Of a stretch of DNA of 35,155 nucleotides, positions 23,432 through 33,099 are shown one piece after another. Source of the stretch: CAYJHC01 sp964370035. GTDB taxonomy: Bacteria; Bacillota; Clostridia; Peptostreptococcales; Anaerovoracaceae. The first letter of the stretch is position 1. Each line of letters starts with the position of its first letter. A program made the translations under genes and the position numbers. The DNA is taken from assembly GCA_964370035.1 (NCBI GenBank), contig CAYJGT010000009.1, forward strand, positions 1 to 35,155. Direction: 5' to 3'. Below the pieces are notes generated by a model that worked only from the letters and a program-made list of their open reading frames with translations, had not been told where the DNA came from and did no database searches.

Positions 23432-24629
23432 TCCAGTGAAAATATGGCAATTAAATAGTTATATTGGCAAGCTAGTTTCTTCAGATGCTGTTTTAAAGGA
23501 AGTCACAGTAATAGGAGAGGTTTCGAATCTGAACTATCATAGTACAGGTCATGTATATTTTACTTTAAAAGATGAGAAAAGTAAGATTAATTGTTTTCTA
23601 GCTGAAAGCAATAGTAAAAAAATCAAATATATTATGGAAAATGGCATGGAAATAGTTGCAACAGGATTTGTGAATGTTTTTCAAAAGGGTGGGTATTACT
23701 CACTGAATGTAGTTGATTTAAAACCAAGTGGTGAAGGTGATCTAACAATTGCATTTAACAAACTGAAAGAAAAATTGGAAAAAGAAGGGCTATTTTCTTT
23801 AGAATATAAGAAAATAATACCGAGCTTTCCTAAGAATATAATGATAATTACCTCACCAACTGGTGCAGCAGTAAGAGATATTCAAAAAATAATAACGGAA
23901 AAGAACAACTATGTAAATATATATATATTACCTGCAATTGTGCAAGGAGAAAATGCCGCTGGAGATATAGCAAAAGCTATAAATGAGGCAAATGAAAAAT
24001 ATCCTGAAATGGATACAATAATCCTCGGACGTGGAGGGGGCTCCTTGGAAGAACTGTGGGCATTTAACGAAGAAGCTGTTGTAAGAGCAATTTTTGATTC
24101 CAAAATACCAATTATTTCGGCAGTAGGTCATGAAACGGATGTTACATTGAGTGATTTTGTAGCTGACCTTAGAGCTGAAACTCCTACTGCAGCAGCAAGT
24201 TTAGCTGTACCTGATATTGAAGAAATAAGGAGTAGGTTAAACTATTTTAAAGAACTATCTAAAATCAATATAGAAAGAAAAATTAATAACAAAATCACAC
24301 TTATTAAAACCTTTAATATTGATTCTTTATTGGGTAATATACTGAGAGATATAAAATTTCGACAAATTGAGGCGAAAAATCTTTTGCAAGAAATAAAAAG
24401 AGAATTGGAATTTATGATTAAAGAGTTGGAAGGGGATTTATTGGAAAAAAAGGCTTCTCTTGAAATATTAAATCCAAAAGAAGTTTTTAATAGAGGATAT
24501 AGTATGGTTGTTAATGAAGATAATAAGAATATAAATTCAATTAACCAACTATGTGAAAACGAAGAGTTGAAAATAATTTTAAAAGATGGAAAAGTTAGGG
24601 TTAAGACATTAGGTATAGAAGTTGAATAG
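23421..24629 (+). CDS. xseA: XseA, exodeoxyribonuclease VII large subunit
   Basis: This 402-residue subunit of ExoVII, with XseB, degrades single-stranded DNA from both ends. The N-terminal OB-fold (VSNLNYHSTGHVYFTLKDEKSKI) is followed by the catalytic domain with IMIITSPTGAAVRDI, LGRGGGSLEELWAFNEE and AVGHETDVTLSDFVADLRAETPTAAA, then a long helical region (about 280-360) that binds XseB. The start is TTG 23421 with AGGAGGG (23406-23412) 8 nt upstream; it overlaps the TsaD-like gene by 11 bp. Length is slightly below the usual 440-450 residues because of a short helical region. Confidence 0.95.
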   Translation: MANNPVKIWQLNSYIGKLVSSDAVLKEVTVIGEVSNLNYHSTGHVYFTLKDEKSKINCFLAESNSKKIKYIMENGMEIVATGFVNVFQKGGYYSLNVVDLKPSGEGDLTIAFNKLKEKLEKEGLFSLEYKKIIPSFPKNIMIITSPTGAAVRDIQKIITEKNNYVNIYILPAIVQGENAAGDIAKAINEANEKYPEMDTIILGRGGGSLEELWAFNEEAVVRAIFDSKIPIISAVGHETDVTLSDFVADLRAETPTAAASLAVPDIEEIRSRLNYFKELSKINIERKINNKITLIKTFNIDSLLGNILRDIKFRQIEAKNLLQEIKRELEFMIKELEGDLLEKKASLEILNPKEVFNRGYSMVVNEDNKNINSINQLCENEELKIILKDGKVRVKTLGIEVE

Positions 24630-24642
24630 TAAAGGAACAGTT

Positions 24643-24837
24643 ATGACAAAAGATAAAAAGGGGACTTTTGAAGAGTCATTTGAAATACTAGAGGAAATAG
24701 TAGGTAAGTTAAATGATGATGAGCCTACATTAGAAGAAGCACTTAAGCTATATGAAGAAGGAATAAAAAACTATAAAAAATGTGAAGAAGAGTTAAAACA
24801 AGCAAAACAAAAAATTGAACAATTAAGTAGGGATTAG
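24643..24837 (+). CDS. xseB: XseB, exodeoxyribonuclease VII small subunit
   Basis: This 64-residue helical protein carries the family pattern FEESFEILEEIVGKLNDDEPTLEEALKLYEEGIK and a C-terminal basic/acidic helix. It forms the regulatory small subunit that coats XseA. The ATG at 24643 is preceded by AAAGGA (24631-24636) 6 nt away; an in-frame TTG at 24622 would make a longer N-terminus but has no site. The gene follows xseA by 13 bp and precedes ispA by 15 bp. Confidence 0.95.
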   Translation: MTKDKKGTFEESFEILEEIVGKLNDDEPTLEEALKLYEEGIKNYKKCEEELKQAKQKIEQLSRD

Positions 24838-24852
24838 TCTTAGGAGGTTCTC

Positions 24853-25743
24853 ATGTTTAAAGAAAACTATTCGGAGTATAAAAATTTAGTTAACACCCAT
24901 TTAATGGATTATTTTCCAGAAGTTGACTATAAGAGCAAGGTGGTTTACGATGCAATAACTGATGGAGTAATGCCAGGAGGGAAGAGAATACGCCCTATTC
25001 TATTATTGGCAGCCTGCGAGTTTTGTGGTGGAGATGTAAAGAAAGCTTTGCCGTATGCCTGCGCTGTAGAATATATACATTGTTACTCTTTAATGCATGA
25101 TGATTTACCAGCTTTAGACGATGATGATTACAGGAGAGGGAAGCCTACTGTACACAAAACTTATGGAGAGGGAATCGCTTTATTGGCTGGTGATGGACTT
25201 CTAAATGCAGCATTTGAAATTATTTGTAAGGACATGTTCCATAATTTTGATAACCCAACAGGGATAAAAGCTAGAATAAAAGCTCTTAATGAAATTGCAA
25301 AAGGATCTGGATGTAGAGGCCTTGTAGCAGGTCAAATTGCTGATCTAGAAGCAGAAAATAAAACATGCTCAAAAGAAATGATGAGTTATATACATGCTAA
25401 TAAAACAGGGGCTTTAATAGTTGCGGCTATAAGAGCAGGGGCATTTTTAGGTAAGGCTAGTGAAGAACAGATAGCGGACCTTACTGTGTTTGCTGAGGCG
25501 ATCGGCCTAGGGTTTCAACTTAAAGATGACCTATTAGATATAGAAGGAGACCCTGAAAAAACTGGAAAAGATATTGGTTCTGATGTTAATAAGTGTACAT
25601 ATATAAAAGTATTCGGTTTAGAAGAAACAAAAAAAGAAATTAGATTACTAAACAAAAAAGCAAAAACCGCTTTGGAAAAATATGGAGCTAAGGCTGAATT
25701 TTTCAATGGAATAATAGATGAGCTAGCGAGGAGAGAAGATTAG
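24853..25743 (+). CDS. ispA: IspA-type (2E,6E)-farnesyl diphosphate synthase
   Basis: This 296-residue trans-prenyltransferase condenses isopentenyl diphosphate with dimethylallyl and geranyl diphosphate. It has GGKRIRP (42-48), the first aspartate-rich motif in HDDLPALDDDDYRRG (82-96) with the two-residue insertion typical of bacterial short-chain enzymes, AGDGLLNAAFE, KTGALIVAAIRAGA and the second aspartate motif QLKDDLLDIEGD. These point to a C15-type product, although chain length cannot be fixed from sequence. TTAGGAGGTT (24840-24849) is an excellent ribosome binding site. Dxs, which makes the isoprenoid precursor, is next. Confidence 0.93.
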   Translation: MFKENYSEYKNLVNTHLMDYFPEVDYKSKVVYDAITDGVMPGGKRIRPILLLAACEFCGGDVKKALPYACAVEYIHCYSLMHDDLPALDDDDYRRGKPTVHKTYGEGIALLAGDGLLNAAFEIICKDMFHNFDNPTGIKARIKALNEIAKGSGCRGLVAGQIADLEAENKTCSKEMMSYIHANKTGALIVAAIRAGAFLGKASEEQIADLTVFAEAIGLGFQLKDDLLDIEGDPEKTGKDIGSDVNKCTYIKVFGLEETKKEIRLLNKKAKTALEKYGAKAEFFNGIIDELARRED

Positions 25744-25746
25744 TAA

Positions 25747-27573
25747 ATGATGAATATCTTTGAAATAAAACCAAAAGATATAAAGAATATGAATATTGAA
25801 GAACTAGAAATACTAGCAGAAGAGATTAGAGAGTTTCTTGTAGATTCAATTAGTAAAACAGGAGGGCATTTAGCCTCTAATTTAGGAATCGTAGAATTAA
25901 CCTTAGCAATGTTTAAGGTGTTTGACTTTGATGAAGATAAAGTTATTTGGGATGTTGGACATCAATCATATATACATAAAATTTTAACTGGAAGGGCTAA
26001 AGACTTTGGTACATTAAGGCAGCTTAATGGGATTAGTGGATTCCCTAAAGTAGAAGAAAGTAAATATGATTTTTTTGATACAGGACATTCAAGTAACTCT
26101 ATTTCAGTTGTTACAGGAATGATAACGGGAAGAGACATTAAAGGTGAAAATCACAATGTTATTGGAGTTATTGGGGACGGATCTCTTACTGGAGGAATGG
26201 CATATGAAGGCCTTAATAACTTAGGAGCAATGAAAAAACATGGGATAATAATCCTTAATGATAATGGAATGTCAATCGGAGCTAATACAGGGAGTATCAA
26301 TAACCATTTAACAAAGCTTAGAACATCAAAAGGATATACAAAGTTTAAGCATAATATGAGAGATGCTCTTATCAAAATTCCTAAAGTTGGAAATAGAATA
26401 TACAAGAGTCTAGATAGACTAAAGGATACTATTAAAGCGGGACTTGTAAAAGGAATAATTTTTGAGGAGATGGGATTTACCTATTTAGGACCAATTGCAG
26501 GGCATGATTTGAAAAAATTGATCAAAACTCTAGAACTTGCAAAGGATTCTGACGAACCAGTATTAGTGCATGTTTCGACAATTAAAGGAAAAGGCTATTC
26601 TTTTGCTGAGATAAACCCAGATAAATTTCATGGAACGGGCCCTTTTGATGTTAAAACAGGCGAAGTATTGCAAAAAAGTGAAAAAATTAGCTATTCAAAT
26701 GTTGCAGGAAATAAAATAACAGAATTAGCAAAAAAAGATAAGAACATTGTAGTTGTTTCAGCAGCAATGGTTGAAGGAACGGGTTTAACATCCTTTCAAA
26801 AGGAATTTCCCAAAAGGACTTTTGATGTTGGTATAGCAGAGCAACACGCAATTACCTTTGCAGCAGGAATAGCAAAAGAAGGCGCTAAACCTTTTGTTGC
26901 AATATATTCTTCTTTTCTGCAAAGAGCCTATGACCAAATAATTATGGACGTTGCCCTACAAAATGTACCTGTAGTAATTTGCATAGATAGAGCAGGATGT
27001 GTAGGGGCTGATGGAGAAACTCATCATGGGATTTATGATCTTTCTTTTTTAAGCCATATTCCAAATCTTACAGTTTTGACTCCTTCATCAAAAGAGGGGC
27101 TAGAAGAGGCCCTTGAAAAGGCTAGTAAAGCTAAAGGGCCTGTAGCAATTAGATATCCAAGGGGGAATGCAATTTCTGATGAAGTTTTAGAAACCTCCAA
27201 AAAGAAAAAAGATGTTTCCATTCTTGCAGTAGGAACAATGCTAGAAAAGGCAAAGGTTGCCAAAGAATTATTGAAAGAAGAAGGTGTGAATGCTTGTGTT
27301 TATAAGGTTGAACAAATTAAACCACTAGTTCAAGAAGAAATTTTCACTGCTGCCGCTGGCGCTAAGCTAATTGTAACTGTAGAAGACAATGTGATTATTG
27401 GAGGTTTTGGCCAACAAGTATGTCAGTTATTTAGAAAGGAAAATAATACTGCTAAAGTAATTAATTTAGGATGGGGTGATGAATTTGTATGTCACGGTAC
27501 TCAAGAGGAACTAATGAGGTTACATGGACTTGATGGAGCGGGAATTAAAGACAAAATAATGAAGGAGATATAG
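25747..27573 (+). CDS. dxs: Dxs, 1-deoxy-D-xylulose-5-phosphate synthase
   Basis: This 608-residue thiamine-diphosphate enzyme joins pyruvate and glyceraldehyde 3-phosphate in the first step of the MEP isoprenoid pathway. Landmarks are H41 (TGGHLASNLG), DVGHQSYIHK (H72), the ThDP-binding GDGSLTGGMAYEGLNN (143-158), SAAMVEGTGL, FDVGIAEQHAITFAAG with the catalytic glutamate, DRAGCVGADGETHHG and the C-terminal transketolase domain. The length is slightly under the usual 620-630. Start is one of two consecutive ATG codons (25747 or 25750); the ispA stop is 3 bp upstream, so translation is probably coupled. Confidence 0.96.
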   Translation: MMNIFEIKPKDIKNMNIEELEILAEEIREFLVDSISKTGGHLASNLGIVELTLAMFKVFDFDEDKVIWDVGHQSYIHKILTGRAKDFGTLRQLNGISGFPKVEESKYDFFDTGHSSNSISVVTGMITGRDIKGENHNVIGVIGDGSLTGGMAYEGLNNLGAMKKHGIIILNDNGMSIGANTGSINNHLTKLRTSKGYTKFKHNMRDALIKIPKVGNRIYKSLDRLKDTIKAGLVKGIIFEEMGFTYLGPIAGHDLKKLIKTLELAKDSDEPVLVHVSTIKGKGYSFAEINPDKFHGTGPFDVKTGEVLQKSEKISYSNVAGNKITELAKKDKNIVVVSAAMVEGTGLTSFQKEFPKRTFDVGIAEQHAITFAAGIAKEGAKPFVAIYSSFLQRAYDQIIMDVALQNVPVVICIDRAGCVGADGETHHGIYDLSFLSHIPNLTVLTPSSKEGLEEALEKASKAKGPVAIRYPRGNAISDEVLETSKKKKDVSILAVGTMLEKAKVAKELLKEEGVNACVYKVEQIKPLVQEEIFTAAAGAKLIVTVEDNVIIGGFGQQVCQLFRKENNTAKVINLGWGDEFVCHGTQEELMRLHGLDGAGIKDKIMKEI

Positions 27574-27578
27574 AATAA

Positions 27579-28310
27579 TTGGCTAAAGAACGTATAGATA
27601 TAATATTGACGGAAAAAGGAATATTTGAATCTAGAGAAAAAGCAAAGGCTGCATTAATGGCAGGATCAGTATATATAGATGGGCAAAAAATTTTAAAGCC
27701 TGGAACACTGATTGATATAGAAAAAGAAATAGAAGTTAGAGAAAACACCTGTCCCTATGTTGGCAGAGGTGGACTAAAGCTTGAAAAAGCAATTAACGAG
27801 TTTAATTTAAATTTAGCGGGATCTTTTGCTATTGACATGGGTGCTTCGACTGGAGGCTTTACTGATTGTATGCTTCAAAAAGGAGCGAAGAAAGTTTACT
27901 CCATTGATGTAGGATATGGACAACTAGACTATAAACTAAGGATAGATGAAAGAGTTGTAAACTTAGAAAGAACAAATATAAGACATATGGATACATCATT
28001 AATTGAAGAGTCAATTGATTTCATCTCTATTGATGTTTCTTTTATTTCAGTTAAACTTATTTTGCCAGTTGCAAGTCAAGTACTAAAAGAGGGAGGGCAA
28101 GTAGTTGTACTTGCAAAACCTCAATTTGAAGCAGGGAGAGAGCAGGTTGGTAAAAAAGGAATAGTAAGAGATGAAAAAGTACATAAAGAAGTAGTTGAAA
28201 AAGTAATTCAGTACGGAAAAGAAGTAGGACTAAAGCACCTAGGTACAATAGACTCTCCTATTACAGGAGCAAAGGGAAATAAAGAGTTTTTATTATTATT
28301 TGAAAAATAA
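27579..28310 (+). CDS. tlyA: TlyA-family rRNA 2'-O-methyltransferase
   Basis: The 243 residues form an S4 domain (RIDIILTEKGIFESREKAKAALMAG, 5-29) and an FtsJ/RrmJ-type methyltransferase domain with the SAM-binding IDMGASTGGFTD (85-96), DVGYGQLDYKLR and DFISIDVSFIS. TlyA of mycobacteria methylates 16S and 23S rRNA; haemolysin activity reported for the family is not certain. The start is TTG 27579 with AAGGAGATA (27562-27570) upstream. In many Clostridia nadK, argR and recN follow tlyA, but here mutS follows after 17 bp. Confidence 0.93.
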   Translation: MAKERIDIILTEKGIFESREKAKAALMAGSVYIDGQKILKPGTLIDIEKEIEVRENTCPYVGRGGLKLEKAINEFNLNLAGSFAIDMGASTGGFTDCMLQKGAKKVYSIDVGYGQLDYKLRIDERVVNLERTNIRHMDTSLIEESIDFISIDVSFISVKLILPVASQVLKEGGQVVVLAKPQFEAGREQVGKKGIVRDEKVHKEVVEKVIQYGKEVGLKHLGTIDSPITGAKGNKEFLLLFEK

Positions 28311-28327
28311 GAGGAGATTAGAATACT

Positions 28328-30793
28328 ATGGCATTATCACCAATGATGCAGCAATATATGGAAATTAAGGAACTGCATAAAGACTGCATTCTTTTCTTTC
28401 GATTGGGAGATTTTTATGAAATGTTCTTTGAGGATGCAATTACCTGCACTAGAGAACTTGATTTAACCTTAACAGGAAAACAATGTGGACTAGAAGAAAG
28501 AGCTCCAATGTGTGGTGTTCCATATCATTCTGCAGAAGGGTATGTTGCAAAACTTATAGAAAAGGGATATAAAGTAGCAATATGTGAACAAACAGGAGAA
28601 ATACCAGCTGGAAAAGGAATTGTGAAAAGAGAAGTTGTGCAAATAGTTACGCCTGGTACAATTTCTGGTAGTACGGTAATTGATGAGAAAGAAAATATTT
28701 ATTTAGCCTCTATTTTTTACGAAAAAAACAATATTGGTTTTGCATATTGTGATGTATCAACAGGGGAACTGTACGGAACTGAAATATCTGGTGATGATAG
28801 TATAGAAACCCTTATAAATGAGATTGTCAGGCTAGGAGTCAAAGAAATAATATATAATCAAGAGTTGGCAGATATTTTTGAGGATGTAAAAATTGACACT
28901 GTTACAAAAGCATTTTTAAGTAGCCTGCCTAAAGGAAATTTCTCTCAAGATAATTGCAAAGAGATAATTTTAGAACAAACTGGAGAACCTTCATTGATTA
29001 AATTAGGGCTTGAGGGGAAAAATAAACTTATTTCGGCCTTAGGTAGTTTGCTCATATACATTAAAGAAACTCAAAAGAATACAATGGAGCATTTAAGACA
29101 TCTTTCCATATATCAAATTGGAGCCTATATGACTTTGGATAAGGCTACAATTAGAAATTTAGAATTGGTAGAAACCATACATGAAAAGACTACCAAAGGA
29201 TCTTTAATTTGGACCTTAGACAAGACCAAAACGGCTATGGGAGGAAGAAAACTAAAGAAGTGGATCAAAGAACCACTTAATAAAATTGAAGATATTAACC
29301 AAAGATTAGATGGTGTAAATGAATTAGTCTTAGATTTGTTTAAAAGAAATCATATTAAGGAAAGTTTAAAACAAATATATGACTTTGAAAGGCTAATAGG
29401 AAGAATTGTCAGCGGAAATGCCAATGGAAAGGATCTTATTGCTTTAAGGAACTCAATTTCTAATTTACCAGACATTAAATTTGAATTAGAAGACTGTCAA
29501 AGTACTATATTAAAGAACTTAGGGAATGATGTAGATACTTTAGAAGAAATATTTGAATTAATTAATGAAAGCATCACTGATGAACCTCCCTTTACAGTTA
29601 GAGAAGGTGGGTTGATAAAAGATGGGTTTTCTACTGAATTAGATGAAATCAAGTTTTCTATTAAAGATGCTAAAGATTGGATTGCTAACTTAGAAGGTAA
29701 AGAAAAAGAAGCTACTGGAATTAAAACTTTGAAGGTTGGATATAATAAAATTTTTGGATATTATATTGAGGTTACAAAATCAGCATATGATTTAGTTCCA
29801 GAACATTATATTAGAAAGCAAACCTTGGCAAATGCAGAAAGGTTTATTACAGCAGATCTAAAAGAAATGGAAGGAATAGTCTTAAACGCTGAAGGGAAGA
29901 TAAATAGCCTTGAATATGAAATATTTACAGATATAAAAGAAAAAATTAAAGGCTTTATTGGGTTAATTCAAAAAACGTCAGGGGCAATTGCCTCTGTTGA
30001 TGTACTTCTTTCATTTGCAGAGGTAAGCAGCGAAAACGGATATGTGAAACCTGAGATGACCAATAAAAAGGACATTATTTTAGCAAAAGGCAGACATCCT
30101 GTAATTGAAAAAAGTATTAAAGATGGCATTTTTGTTCCAAATGATTTTTATATTAATGGTACTAGCGCCTCTATGTTATTGATTACAGGGCCTAATATGG
30201 CAGGTAAATCAACCTATATGAGACAGACAGCAATTATAGTTCTAATGGCACAAATAGGTTGTTTTGTACCTTGTGAAAGCGCCAAAATAGGAGTGGTAGA
30301 TAGAATTTTCACACGAATTGGTGCTTCAGATAATTTGGCCCAAAGTCAGAGTACCTTTTTTGTAGAAATGTCAGAACTTGCTTATATACTTAAACATGCT
30401 ACAGATAGGAGCCTTGTTATTTTAGATGAAATTGGTAGGGGGACAAGTACACATGATGGTTTATCTATAGCTTGGGCAATAGCAGAGCATCTTTGTAAGG
30501 AAGAAGAGAATACTAGAACACTTTTTGCTACTCATTATCATGAATTGATTGTACTTGAAGAAGAATTAAAAGGGTTTAAAAACTTGACAGTAGATATAGC
30601 AGAAGAAAATGGGGAAATAGTCTTCTTGCATAAAATAAAAGAAGGTAGCGCAAGCAAAAGTTATGGTATTCATGTTGCAGAATTAGCAGGAGTGCCAAAA
30701 GAATTGTTAGCCATTGCTGAAGTTAAATTAGAGGAGTTAGAAAGAGATAGCAAAGTTAAGGAAAATCATCTTCAACTTAGTTTCTTTTCGTAA
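28328..30793 (+). CDS. mutS: MutS, DNA mismatch recognition ATPase
   Basis: This 821-residue protein is a full-length MutS1. The mismatch-reading motif GDFYEMF (27-33; F29 and E31) is in the N-terminal domain, the core and clamp follow, and the ATPase has Walker A GPNMAGKST (621-629), FFVEMSELAYIL, Walker B LVILDEIGRGTSTHDG and the ATHYHEL histidine switch. The last residues are HLQLSFFS, and QLSFF fits the beta-clamp binding consensus (QL[SD]LF). AGAGGAG (28310-28316) is followed by the ATG at 28328. mutL starts 13 bp after its stop, so the two mismatch-repair proteins share an operon. Confidence 0.97.
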   Translation: MALSPMMQQYMEIKELHKDCILFFRLGDFYEMFFEDAITCTRELDLTLTGKQCGLEERAPMCGVPYHSAEGYVAKLIEKGYKVAICEQTGEIPAGKGIVKREVVQIVTPGTISGSTVIDEKENIYLASIFYEKNNIGFAYCDVSTGELYGTEISGDDSIETLINEIVRLGVKEIIYNQELADIFEDVKIDTVTKAFLSSLPKGNFSQDNCKEIILEQTGEPSLIKLGLEGKNKLISALGSLLIYIKETQKNTMEHLRHLSIYQIGAYMTLDKATIRNLELVETIHEKTTKGSLIWTLDKTKTAMGGRKLKKWIKEPLNKIEDINQRLDGVNELVLDLFKRNHIKESLKQIYDFERLIGRIVSGNANGKDLIALRNSISNLPDIKFELEDCQSTILKNLGNDVDTLEEIFELINESITDEPPFTVREGGLIKDGFSTELDEIKFSIKDAKDWIANLEGKEKEATGIKTLKVGYNKIFGYYIEVTKSAYDLVPEHYIRKQTLANAERFITADLKEMEGIVLNAEGKINSLEYEIFTDIKEKIKGFIGLIQKTSGAIASVDVLLSFAEVSSENGYVKPEMTNKKDIILAKGRHPVIEKSIKDGIFVPNDFYINGTSASMLLITGPNMAGKSTYMRQTAIIVLMAQIGCFVPCESAKIGVVDRIFTRIGASDNLAQSQSTFFVEMSELAYILKHATDRSLVILDEIGRGTSTHDGLSIAWAIAEHLCKEEENTRTLFATHYHELIVLEEELKGFKNLTVDIAEENGEIVFLHKIKEGSASKSYGIHVAELAGVPKELLAIAEVKLEELERDSKVKENHLQLSFFS

Positions 30794-30806
30794 ATAGGAG
30801 ATCCAA

Positions 30807-33008
30807 ATGGGGATAATTCGTTTATTAGACAAACATGTGGCGGAAAAAATTGCGGCCGGAGAAGTAGTTGAAAAGCCAATTTCTATAGTTAAAGAATTGG
30901 TTGAAAACTCAATTGATGCAAAGGCTACATCAATTGTAGTGGAAATAAAAAAAAGCGGTAAAACCTATATTAGAGTTACTGATAATGGTAGCGGAATTTC
31001 AAAAGAAGATATTCCCTTGGCCTATATAAGACATGCCACAAGTAAGGTATCAACAGCGGAAGATTTAGAAGGAATATCTACTTTAGGGTTTAGGGGAGAA
31101 GCCTTAGCCAGTATTTCAGCTGTTTCTTCTACAGAAATTTTTAGTAAAACCAAAGAAAGCCGAATGGGATATAGGGTAAGGGTTAAAGGTGGCGAGCTTA
31201 TAGAGGAAACAGGTATTGGTTGCCCTGATGGGACTACAGTAATAGTAAAAGATTTGTTCTATAATACACCTGTTAGACTTAAATTCTTAAAATCAGATGC
31301 AACTGAAAGTGGAATGATAATTGACTTTATGACACAAATTGCTCTCGCATATCCAGATATTAAAGTTCAGCTTATTAATAATGAAAACACGGTTTTTTCT
31401 ACTACAGGGAGAGGAGATAGATTAGAAACAATCATTAAATTATCGAATCATGACTTTGGAAAGAAGCTTGTATATATTGAAGACTCATTTAAGCTAGATC
31501 TAGATAAGGATGAAGTGCTTCAAATGACAGGATATATTTCAAATATTGGAGAAAGTAGAAGCTCCCGTAAGGGGCAAATGTTTTTTGTTAATGGAAGAGT
31601 AGTTTCAAGTAAAATTTTAGAGAGAGCCATTGATGAAGCATACAGAGAAAAGCTTCCAAAAGGAAGATACCCTGCAGTTTATTTATTTTTAACTATCCCT
31701 CCTAATCTTATTGATGTAAATATTCACCCGAATAAAAGAGAAATCAGATTCTTTGATGATGAGAAAATAGTTGAACTTTTGGGAAAAGGAATTAAGGATG
31801 CCCTTCAAGTTAAGGTTGCAATACCAAATGTGGATAATTCTAATGATGTTAATAATAAGGGAACAGTTCTTTTTGCTCATAGTTCTAAACTGAAAATTGA
31901 TGAACCAAAACTTAGAGAGATAGAGGATTTAGTAAAAAAACCTAAAGAGCCACTAGAAAAGTCTCATGATATAGACGAGATAAATAACAAATTAGGCGAA
32001 AATAGTATACCAACTGAAAGCAAAGAAGCCCTAGATAGAGAAAGTTCTGAATTAAATAAAAATAAATATGTGAAGCCGAAAATTGAATTGGAAGAGGACA
32101 TATATGATGAAAATAAAAGAGAACAGCTGGATTTAACTACGCTACTTAATGAAGCAGTAAAATCTTCCGCCCAGCAAGTAGGAGAAAATAATAGGTTTTC
32201 AGCCAACAGTGAAGAAAATCATAGTGAAATAAGGTTGACAGCCACTTCTGATAGTGGAGTTAGTTCTCAGAGAAAAGCTAATGAAACCAATTCCGAAAAC
32301 CAAAAATTAAATAGTAACCAAATTATAAATAATCATTTAGAAGAAAATAATAATTATAGCCTAAGCAATAATCAGCCAGCCAATAACGATCAATATAATA
32401 AAGAAGGCATGGAAAGCTTTGACGTGAAGATGAACTTTGAGTCCTTAGAAATTGTAGGAAGAGTTTTTGGAACTTACTTAATTTTAGCAGAAGAAGAAAC
32501 TATGTATATGGTAGATCAACATGCTGCTCATGAAAGAGTTAATTATGAAAAGATGTTGGCAGAGTTTAAAAAAGGCAATAAGAATTTACAACAAATCATG
32601 GTTCCAATTATAATAACAGTACTACCTTCCCAGTATGAAAATTCTTCTATTTGGGTAGAAATTTTAGAAAATTTTGGCTATGAAATAGGAGACTTCGGGC
32701 CAAATACATTTAAAATTTCAGGAATACCTTCTTTCCTTACTTTAGGAGAAGCAGAGTTGTTTGCTAGGGATTTTCTAGATAGCCAAGAAGATAATATTGA
32801 TTTAAGCGATGAAGTGGTACTAGACAAGTTGGCTCAAAAGGCGTGTAAGGCTTCGATAAAAGCAAATGACAGCCTAAAGAATGAAGAAATAAAAAGCCTA
32901 TTAAAGCAACTAACTTATTGTAATAATCCATTTACCTGCCCTCATGGTAGGCCAACATTTTTGAAATATACAAAAGCCCAAATAGAAAAAGGCTTTCGAA
33001 GAATCTAG
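30807..33008 (+). CDS. mutL: MutL, mismatch repair endonuclease
   Basis: This 733-residue protein has a GHKL ATPase N-terminus (VKELVENSIDA, 28-38; DNGSGI, 59-64; STLGFRGEALAS, 91-102), a polar linker of about 190 residues (about 340-530) rich in N, E and S, and a C-terminal dimerisation domain. The domain contains the endonuclease motif DQHAAHERVNYE (570-581), ACKASIKA (679-686) and CPHGRP (711-716), all typical of MutL in bacteria without MutH. QQIMVP (595-600) aligns in character with the clamp-binding QxxIVP of B. subtilis MutL. The 3' end of the gene is the first copy of a 37-bp tandem repeat. Confidence 0.97.
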   Translation: MGIIRLLDKHVAEKIAAGEVVEKPISIVKELVENSIDAKATSIVVEIKKSGKTYIRVTDNGSGISKEDIPLAYIRHATSKVSTAEDLEGISTLGFRGEALASISAVSSTEIFSKTKESRMGYRVRVKGGELIEETGIGCPDGTTVIVKDLFYNTPVRLKFLKSDATESGMIIDFMTQIALAYPDIKVQLINNENTVFSTTGRGDRLETIIKLSNHDFGKKLVYIEDSFKLDLDKDEVLQMTGYISNIGESRSSRKGQMFFVNGRVVSSKILERAIDEAYREKLPKGRYPAVYLFLTIPPNLIDVNIHPNKREIRFFDDEKIVELLGKGIKDALQVKVAIPNVDNSNDVNNKGTVLFAHSSKLKIDEPKLREIEDLVKKPKEPLEKSHDIDEINNKLGENSIPTESKEALDRESSELNKNKYVKPKIELEEDIYDENKREQLDLTTLLNEAVKSSAQQVGENNRFSANSEENHSEIRLTATSDSGVSSQRKANETNSENQKLNSNQIINNHLEENNNYSLSNNQPANNDQYNKEGMESFDVKMNFESLEIVGRVFGTYLILAEEETMYMVDQHAAHERVNYEKMLAEFKKGNKNLQQIMVPIIITVLPSQYENSSIWVEILENFGYEIGDFGPNTFKISGIPSFLTLGEAELFARDFLDSQEDNIDLSDEVVLDKLAQKACKASIKANDSLKNEEIKSLLKQLTYCNNPFTCPHGRPTFLKYTKAQIEKGFRRI

Positions 33009-33098
33009 GAATTGGTTAAATAACAAAGGCTTTCGAAGAACCTAGTAATTGATTAAATAATAAAGGCATTCATTTTGATAAGTAATTGAAAGGTAATT
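32988..33098 (+). repeat. 37-bp tandem repeat across the mutL-miaA junction
   Basis: Copies start at 32988, 33025 and 33062, exactly 37 bp apart. The first two match at 33 of 37 positions; the third keeps AAAGGC and GTAATTGA but is diverged in the middle. Copy 1 encodes the last residues and stop of MutL (KGFRRI-stop), copies 2 and 3 fill the 91-bp spacer, and copy 3 supplies the AAAGG ribosome binding site of miaA. Confidence 0.85.
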
Positions 33099-33099
33099 G

